A stretch of DNA of 36,117 nucleotides from an uncultured Arenicella sp. (GTDB lineage Bacteria > Pseudomonadota > Gammaproteobacteria > Arenicellales > Arenicellaceae). Positions within the stretch are counted from its first letter, which is position 1; each line of letters opens with the position of its first letter. The stretch covers positions 1-36,117 of the forward strand of contig CALJJR010000097.1 in NCBI GenBank assembly GCA_937973905.1. Direction: 5' to 3'. Position numbers and translations under genes: made by a program. Positions 31,427 through 36,117 of this stretch are shown here, piece after piece. Below the pieces are notes generated by a model. The model was not told where the DNA came from. It was given only the letters and a program-made list of their open reading frames with translations, and did no database searches.

Positions 31427-33202
31427 ATGTCAGAGCAACCACTAGCAAGCAGTCAAATATTTTCTGGCCTAGAGCCAGCAACACTCGACAAGTTGCGCGC
31501 GGCGGCGCAAGAGATCAACTATGCGCGTGGCGAGGCCATGCTCAAGCAGGGCGACAAAGCCAGCGACCTTTACTTCATTCAGGCAGGTCGATTTAAAGTG
31601 GTGGTCGATGGCGAGCGCACTGTGGCGCACTTGGATGCCGGGGAAGTGGTTGGCGAGCTCGCCTTCTTCGCGGGCGGTAACCGCACTGCAGACGTGATTG
31701 CGATGCGAGATTCGCGCGTGCTTAAGATTACCCGACTTAACTACGAAGCAATTGCAGCTGACCAGTTCGAACTTCCACAATTGCTATTGAAGTTGGTTGC
31801 TGAGCGTTTAGCTCAAACAACCAGCAGAACTGGCGCGATTCAACGCAAAACCGCACGAGTCATCGGCCTTTTGCCCATTGGCGGTTCTACGATCCCGCAG
31901 GAACTCACCAGCCGAGTTCAAACAGCAATGCAGTCGGTGCTTGGCGAAACGCAAACCGTGTTAGTCGCCGATCAAACTACCGTTGGCGTCGACGGATATG
32001 CCGAATGGCTAGCAGAACATGAACGTCAAGGCGGATATATCTTGGTTGACTGCCGCGGTGACGAACAATGGCAAACCCTGGCCAGCCGCAATGTAGACGC
32101 GCTTTTATTGTTGGCCGAACGCGATGCGGACGCTCAAGTTGGCACTCTTGAACAGCAGGCAAGCCAGCTGCTATCGGAGCATCATCGCAATCTCTTGCTG
32201 CTCAGACCCAATTCGAAAGCAGCAATCACCAATACCGACAAATGGTTGGCAAACCGAGAGATCGGCCTGCACCACCATACCGCGTGGGATTCAGATGTCG
32301 ACTTTCTCAAACTAGCGAGATTTTTAACGGGCCGCGCCAATGGCTTGGTATTGGCTGGCGGTGGCGCACTCGGTTGTGCCCACCTAGGCGCTATTGCTGC
32401 CTTACAAAAAGCTGAAATCCCGATCGACTTTATTGGTGGCGCGAGTGCTGGTGCAGCCATGGCCGGAGCTATTGCTACGGGCAAATCAACAGCCGATACG
32501 CTGGATGAAATGGAAGAGATGTTCGTAACAGCCAAAGCACTTAAGCGTCTGACCATTCCAGTACATAGTTTGTTAGACCCCAGTGAATTCGATCGTCAAT
32601 TGCGCAGTCGGTACGGCACGCTGGACATCGCAGATCTACCGACTTTGTTCTTTGCTGTATCAACAAATCTATCGACCAGCGCACAACACATACATCGGCG
32701 CGGGCCGCTTTGGCATGCAATTCGTGCATCTGGATCATTGCCAACAATCTTGCCGCCGTTTATTGATGATGAGGGTAACGTGCTGGTGGACGGTGGCGTG
32801 CTAGACAATCTACCCGTGAGCGTGATGAGTTCGCTCAAACAAGGCCCGAACATGGCTATCGCTTTGGATTCCTTGGATGAGCTGTGGCATAGCGAAGCGC
32901 GCTACAATCAAGTTAGGTCCCGCTCCAAACTTCTGCGCGACATTGTTTTGCGGCGCAAACCTGAGAACGGCTTCCCAACCTTATTCGAAACCACACAACG
33001 TGCGATGGTCGTGACAAGTCGTATGGCATCCAAGGATATCGATGACCAAGACACATTGGTTATTACCCCGCCTCGGCTGGAGGGCATGCAAATTCTAGAT
33101 TGGCATCGCGGTAGAGAATTGGCGATACAATCTGAGCAGTTTGTTGCAGACTTTATTAGCGCCAACCCAGCACGTTTCAATAAGCTAAAGAACGCTGGCT
33201 AA
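31427..33202 (+). CDS. cNMP-binding-domain patatin phospholipase/esterase (NTE-like)
   Basis: A 591-residue protein. Residues 10-125 are a cyclic-nucleotide-binding fold (LDKLRAAAQEINYARGEAML, then VVGELAFFAGGNRTADV with Arg86 in the phosphate-binding cassette). Residues 145-290 are a poorly conserved linker region. Residues 305-500 are the patatin domain: VLAGGGALGCAHLGAIAAL, nucleophile Ser340 in GASAG, and dyad Asp455 in LVDGGVLDNLP. The order matches neuropathy target esterase and its bacterial relatives, so lysophospholipid hydrolysis is expected. Whether it binds cAMP is unproven; GE and R-T-A are present. It starts 4 bases after the sugar dehydrogenase stop. Its TAA overlaps the stop of the convergent carboxylase gene. 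Confidence 0.92.
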   Translation: MSEQPLASSQIFSGLEPATLDKLRAAAQEINYARGEAMLKQGDKASDLYFIQAGRFKVVVDGERTVAHLDAGEVVGELAFFAGGNRTADVIAMRDSRVLKITRLNYEAIAADQFELPQLLLKLVAERLAQTTSRTGAIQRKTARVIGLLPIGGSTIPQELTSRVQTAMQSVLGETQTVLVADQTTVGVDGYAEWLAEHERQGGYILVDCRGDEQWQTLASRNVDALLLLAERDADAQVGTLEQQASQLLSEHHRNLLLLRPNSKAAITNTDKWLANREIGLHHHTAWDSDVDFLKLARFLTGRANGLVLAGGGALGCAHLGAIAALQKAEIPIDFIGGASAGAAMAGAIATGKSTADTLDEMEEMFVTAKALKRLTIPVHSLLDPSEFDRQLRSRYGTLDIADLPTLFFAVSTNLSTSAQHIHRRGPLWHAIRASGSLPTILPPFIDDEGNVLVDGGVLDNLPVSVMSSLKQGPNMAIALDSLDELWHSEARYNQVRSRSKLLRDIVLRRKPENGFPTLFETTQRAMVVTSRMASKDIDDQDTLVITPPRLEGMQILDWHRGRELAIQSEQFVADFISANPARFNKLKNAG

Positions 33203-35193
33203 GAGGCTGGCTCAAATGCCAGTAACTCTGCGCCTCCATCTACCAAATCCCCAGCGGAGAAATAGATTTCGGTGACCTTTCCCGCGCGCGGTGCCCGTAC
33301 AGTGTGTTCCATCTTCATCGCTTCTATCACAAGTAAAGCTTCGCCTTCTGCAACATGGCTACCAGGTTTTACGGCAATGGCTACGACTGTTCCGTTCATT
33401 GGCGCTCTAAAACCACCGCTACTTTGTTCCGCATCGTCACCCAAATCTGGCAACAGCTGAGTCACATCGAAACGCTGCGACTGAGTAAAAACAACCATAT
33501 TAGGTAAATCAATAGCCAACGCAGCTCTGATCTTTTTACCATCGATCGTCGCGCTCAGCTCGCTGCCTTTGATCTCAGCGCTGGCTCGCAGCTCATCACC
33601 GGCGGTGCTGACTAGATATTCATTCTCAGCTTGGATAATTAAAACTGTCGTTTCATGATCATCTACTAAGAAAGACTCAGTTTTAGTGGCTTGATGATTC
33701 ATGCGCCAGCGGTCATTGAGCATCCAAGGCGACGTAACATCAGTAAGTTGTCTATCGTGTTTAACCGCTTGTGTATCTGATGCCAAATGTAGAGCCAAGG
33801 CGAGCAGTGCTGCGTCTTGCGGTGCAAGCTCGCCCCTCTCTGGGAACAGTAGAGCTTGATGCTTGTCGATAAATCCGGTGTCGAGTTCAGCTGCCTTAAA
33901 AGGAGCGCTTGCAGCGAGCTCAATTAAAAACTCTATATTGGTTGACACACCAGTGATGTGCGTATCACGCAAAGCCGACACCAAGCGATTCAAAGCACGA
34001 TCTCGGTTTTTGTCCCAAACTACGAGTTTGGCGATCATGGGATCGTAATAGACGCTGACCTCATCACTGGCTACGACACCGGTATCAATACGCACATGAT
34101 CATTTTCGACTGGGAAGTCCAGTGTCTTCAGCTGGCCGGTGGCAGGCAAGAATTCGTTGTCAGGGTCTTCGGCATAAATGCGCGCTTCAAATGCGTGACC
34201 GTTTATTATGAGTTGCGCCTGTTCGCATGGCAGCGCCTCGCCGTTGGCCACCTTGAGTTGCCACTCGACGAGATCTTGACCGGTAATCATTTCGGTAACC
34301 GGATGTTCAACCTGCAGCCGAGTATTCATTTCCATGAAATAAAAAGAGCCATCTAGATCGAGCAAGAACTCCACAGTTCCAGCTCCAACATAGTCAATTG
34401 CCTGCGCAGCCCTGACTGCAGCACCGCCCATCTGGGCACGCAACTCTTCGCTCATGCCAGGGGCTGGCGCCTCTTCAATAATCTTTTGATGACGGCGCTG
34501 GACCGAACAATCACGTTCAAACAAATAAACGCCATTGCCGTGCGAATCACAAAACACCTGAACCTCGACGTGGCGTGGTTGGGTTAAGTATTTTTCCACC
34601 AGCATATCGTCGTTGCCGAAGCCTGCCATAGCCTCGCGTTTTGCGGCTTGCAGGGCCTCGTCAAACTCGTCACCGGCCCAAACCTGTCGCATGCCTTTTC
34701 CGCCACCACCGGCAACGGCTTTTAGCAACACGGGATAGCCCATCTCCTCTGCGGCAGATCTTAAAACATCGATACTTTGATTATCACCATGGTAGCCCGG
34801 CACCAATGGGACGCCTGCGTCGCCCATAATCGTTTTGGCCGCTGATTTCGACCCCATCGCTTCGATTGCAGGCACTGGTGGGCCGATAAAAACAATGTTT
34901 GCCTGCTGACAGGCGCGACAGAAATCGGCATTTTCAGACAAAAACCCGTAGCCTGGGTGAATCGCTTGCGCGCCCGTATCTAACGCCGCCGCAACCACTC
35001 GATCTATCACCAAATATGATTCTGATGAAGGTGCTGCGCCGATATGCACTGCCTCATCGGCAAGTTTTACGTGCAAGGCATTAACGTCTGCATCCGAGTA
35101 GACTGCAACAGTTTGGATTCCCATCCGCTTGGCCGTTGCGATAACTCGGCAGGCAATTTCGCCTCGATTGGCGATTAGAATTTTAGTAAACAT
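33199..35193 (-). CDS. mccA: Methylcrotonyl-CoA carboxylase, biotin-containing alpha subunit
   Basis: A 664-residue biotin-dependent carboxylase subunit. The biotin carboxylase domain fills residues 1-445: KILIANRGEIACRVI, AIHPGYGFLSENADF, VAGGGGKGM for ATP, and FMEMNTRLQVEHPVTE. A spacer follows, and the biotin carrier domain is at the end, with Lys627 in EAMKMEH. Together with the beta subunit just upstream it forms an acyl-CoA carboxylase. The beta subunit's character points to 3-methylcrotonyl-CoA (leucine and isovalerate breakdown); geranyl-CoA carboxylase is a close alternative. It starts 9 bases after the beta-subunit stop with a GAGG site six bases before the ATG. Confidence 0.9.
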   Translation of the reverse strand: MFTKILIANRGEIACRVIATAKRMGIQTVAVYSDADVNALHVKLADEAVHIGAAPSSESYLVIDRVVAAALDTGAQAIHPGYGFLSENADFCRACQQANIVFIGPPVPAIEAMGSKSAAKTIMGDAGVPLVPGYHGDNQSIDVLRSAAEEMGYPVLLKAVAGGGGKGMRQVWAGDEFDEALQAAKREAMAGFGNDDMLVEKYLTQPRHVEVQVFCDSHGNGVYLFERDCSVQRRHQKIIEEAPAPGMSEELRAQMGGAAVRAAQAIDYVGAGTVEFLLDLDGSFYFMEMNTRLQVEHPVTEMITGQDLVEWQLKVANGEALPCEQAQLIINGHAFEARIYAEDPDNEFLPATGQLKTLDFPVENDHVRIDTGVVASDEVSVYYDPMIAKLVVWDKNRDRALNRLVSALRDTHITGVSTNIEFLIELAASAPFKAAELDTGFIDKHQALLFPERGELAPQDAALLALALHLASDTQAVKHDRQLTDVTSPWMLNDRWRMNHQATKTESFLVDDHETTVLIIQAENEYLVSTAGDELRASAEIKGSELSATIDGKKIRAALAIDLPNMVVFTQSQRFDVTQLLPDLGDDAEQSSGGFRAPMNGTVVAIAVKPGSHVAEGEALLVIEAMKMEHTVRAPRAGKVTEIYFSAGDLVDGGAELLAFEPAS

Positions 35194-35202
35194 AAACCGC
35201 CT

Positions 35203-36117
35203 CTACATCCTAAAGAGACCAAAACGAGTCTCCTCAATGGGTTTGTTAAGGGCAGCCGAGATTGACAAGCCAAGAACGCGACGCGTATCAACGGGGTCGA
35301 TCACACCATCATCCCAGATTCTGGCCGAGGCGAAGTAGGGGTGGCCCTCCTCTTCGTACTTATCAATGATTGGCTGTTTAAATTCAGCTTCCGCCTCTTC
35401 GCTCCATTGTTCTCCAGCGCGTTCTTTTTGCGTTCGTTTCACCTGCGCCAATACACCAGCCGCCTGCTCCCCTCCCATCACTGAAATCCGCGAGTTTGGC
35501 CAAGTAAACAGAAATCTTGGCTCATAAGCTCGGCCGCACATTCCATAATTACCTGCGCCATAGGAGTTCCCGATAATGACCGTGAATTTGGGAACCTTAG
35601 CGGTGGCTACAGCGGTCACCATCTTGGCACCATGCTTGGCAATGCCGCCTGCTTCGTATTGCTTGCCCACCATAAAGCCGGTGATATTCTGTAGAAAAAC
35701 CAGCGGGATTTTGCGCTGACAACAGAGCTCAATAAAATGCGCGCCTTTTTGTGCCGACTCACCAAACAAGATGCCATTGTTGGCGAGAATTCCGACTGGA
35801 TAGCCATGAATACGTGCAAAGCCACAGACTAAGGTAGTGCCGTACAGAGCTTTGAATTCATCCAGTTCAGAGCCATCAACGATGCGCGCGATGATTTCTC
35901 TAATATCAAAGGGCTGTCGCATATCTTGCGGAATAATTCCGTAAATCTCTTTAGGGTCGTACAAGGGTTCACGGCTCTCCCTAATATCTAATTCGATTGG
36001 TTTGACATGGTTGAGCCTTGATACTGATCGCCGAGCAAGTTCCAGAGCATGGTGATCATTTTGTGCATAGTGATCAGCGACACCCGACTCGCGCGCATGC
36101 ACATCAGCACCACCAAG
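35203..36117 (-). CDS. mccB: Methylcrotonyl-CoA carboxylase beta subunit (partial, 5' end outside window)
   Basis: The C-terminal 304 residues of a carboxyltransferase subunit; the frame is open to the window edge at 36117, so the start is missing. The visible part begins [17 protein letters not shown]. It has the oxyanion-type [10 protein letters not shown] stretch, [20 protein letters not shown], and [18 protein letters not shown], all characteristic of methylcrotonyl-CoA carboxylase beta rather than propionyl-CoA carboxylase. [15 protein letters not shown] follows. The stop lies 9 bases before mccA. No liuC-type hydratase gene lies between the two subunits, unlike the liu clusters of Pseudomonas. 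Confidence 0.92.
   Translation of the reverse strand, partial: LGGADVHARESGVADHYAQNDHHALELARRSVSRLNHVKPIELDIRESREPLYDPKEIYGIIPQDMRQPFDIREIIARIVDGSELDEFKALYGTTLVCGFARIHGYPVGILANNGILFGESAQKGAHFIELCCQRKIPLVFLQNITGFMVGKQYEAGGIAKHGAKMVTAVATAKVPKFTVIIGNSYGAGNYGMCGRAYEPRFLFTWPNSRISVMGGEQAAGVLAQVKRTQKERAGEQWSEEAEAEFKQPIIDKYEEEGHPYFASARIWDDGVIDPVDTRRVLGLSISAALNKPIEETRFGLFRM

Noticed and set aside
1-36117. CRISPR array, insertion sequence, prophage or integrative element
   Set aside because: No regularly spaced repeats, transposase, integrase or phage-like genes were found, and the genes look like stable chromosomal content.

Overview
The window looks like chromosomal core sequence from a free-living, probably marine, heterotrophic gammaproteobacterium. 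The clues are a Vibrio TonB2-type transport operon (DUF3450, TtpC, ExbB, ExbD, TonB, TPR), a GshA of the Escherichia type, a bacterial GluRS, and an unusually dense set of fatty-acid and lipid catabolism genes. Genes are tightly packed on both strands, base composition looks balanced by eye, and I see no insertion sequence, phage gene, CRISPR array, rRNA or tRNA. The species cannot be named from the sequence alone.

Layout. (1) 143-5416, minus strand: a six-gene energy-transduction operon in the order DUF3450 coiled-coil protein, TtpC-like long ExbB, ExbB, ExbD, TonB, TPR protein. (2) 5417-6233: an 817-base gap with several inverted repeats and no convincing gene. (3) 6234-13811: gltX (minus), an MsbA/LmrA-type ABC exporter (plus), a nitroreductase, a DUF502 membrane protein and a CPA1 antiporter (all minus), then S-formylglutathione hydrolase (plus), which converges on gshA (minus, 13820-15400). 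(4) 15550-25418: a beta-oxidation island. It holds an LCAD/IVD-like acyl-CoA dehydrogenase with an alpha-methylacyl-CoA racemase (minus), a divergent 2,4-dienoyl-CoA-reductase-like SDR (plus), a fadA-fadJ-echA operon (minus), a divergent AraC-type regulator (plus) and a second thiolase (minus). (5) 25506-33202: a DUF3336 patatin lipase coupled to a NUDIX hydrolase, an OafA-type acyltransferase, a small membrane protein (minus), a PQQ-type sugar dehydrogenase and a cNMP-domain patatin esterase. (6) 33199-36117, minus: methylcrotonyl-CoA carboxylase alpha, and the beta subunit cut by the window edge.

How the genes fit together. Two patatin-type lipases could free acyl chains. Two thiolases, FadJ, an extra enoyl-CoA hydratase, the dienoyl-CoA reductase-like SDR and the acyl-CoA dehydrogenase would oxidise straight and unsaturated chains. 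The racemase next to a dehydrogenase whose catalytic glutamate sits in the LCAD/IVD position points to 2-methyl-branched (isoprenoid-type) acyl-CoAs. Methylcrotonyl-CoA carboxylase would handle the C5 branched product of leucine or isoprenoid breakdown. The NUDIX protein may trim CoA species. A perfect 7-7-7 inverted repeat overlaps the racemase-operon promoter, with a further half-site beside the divergent SDR promoter, so one repressor could control both directions.

No gene here looks like a wholly undescribed system. The least explained parts are the structured non-coding stretches around and inside the TonB operon, and the pairing of lipase genes with NUDIX and sugar-dehydrogenase genes.
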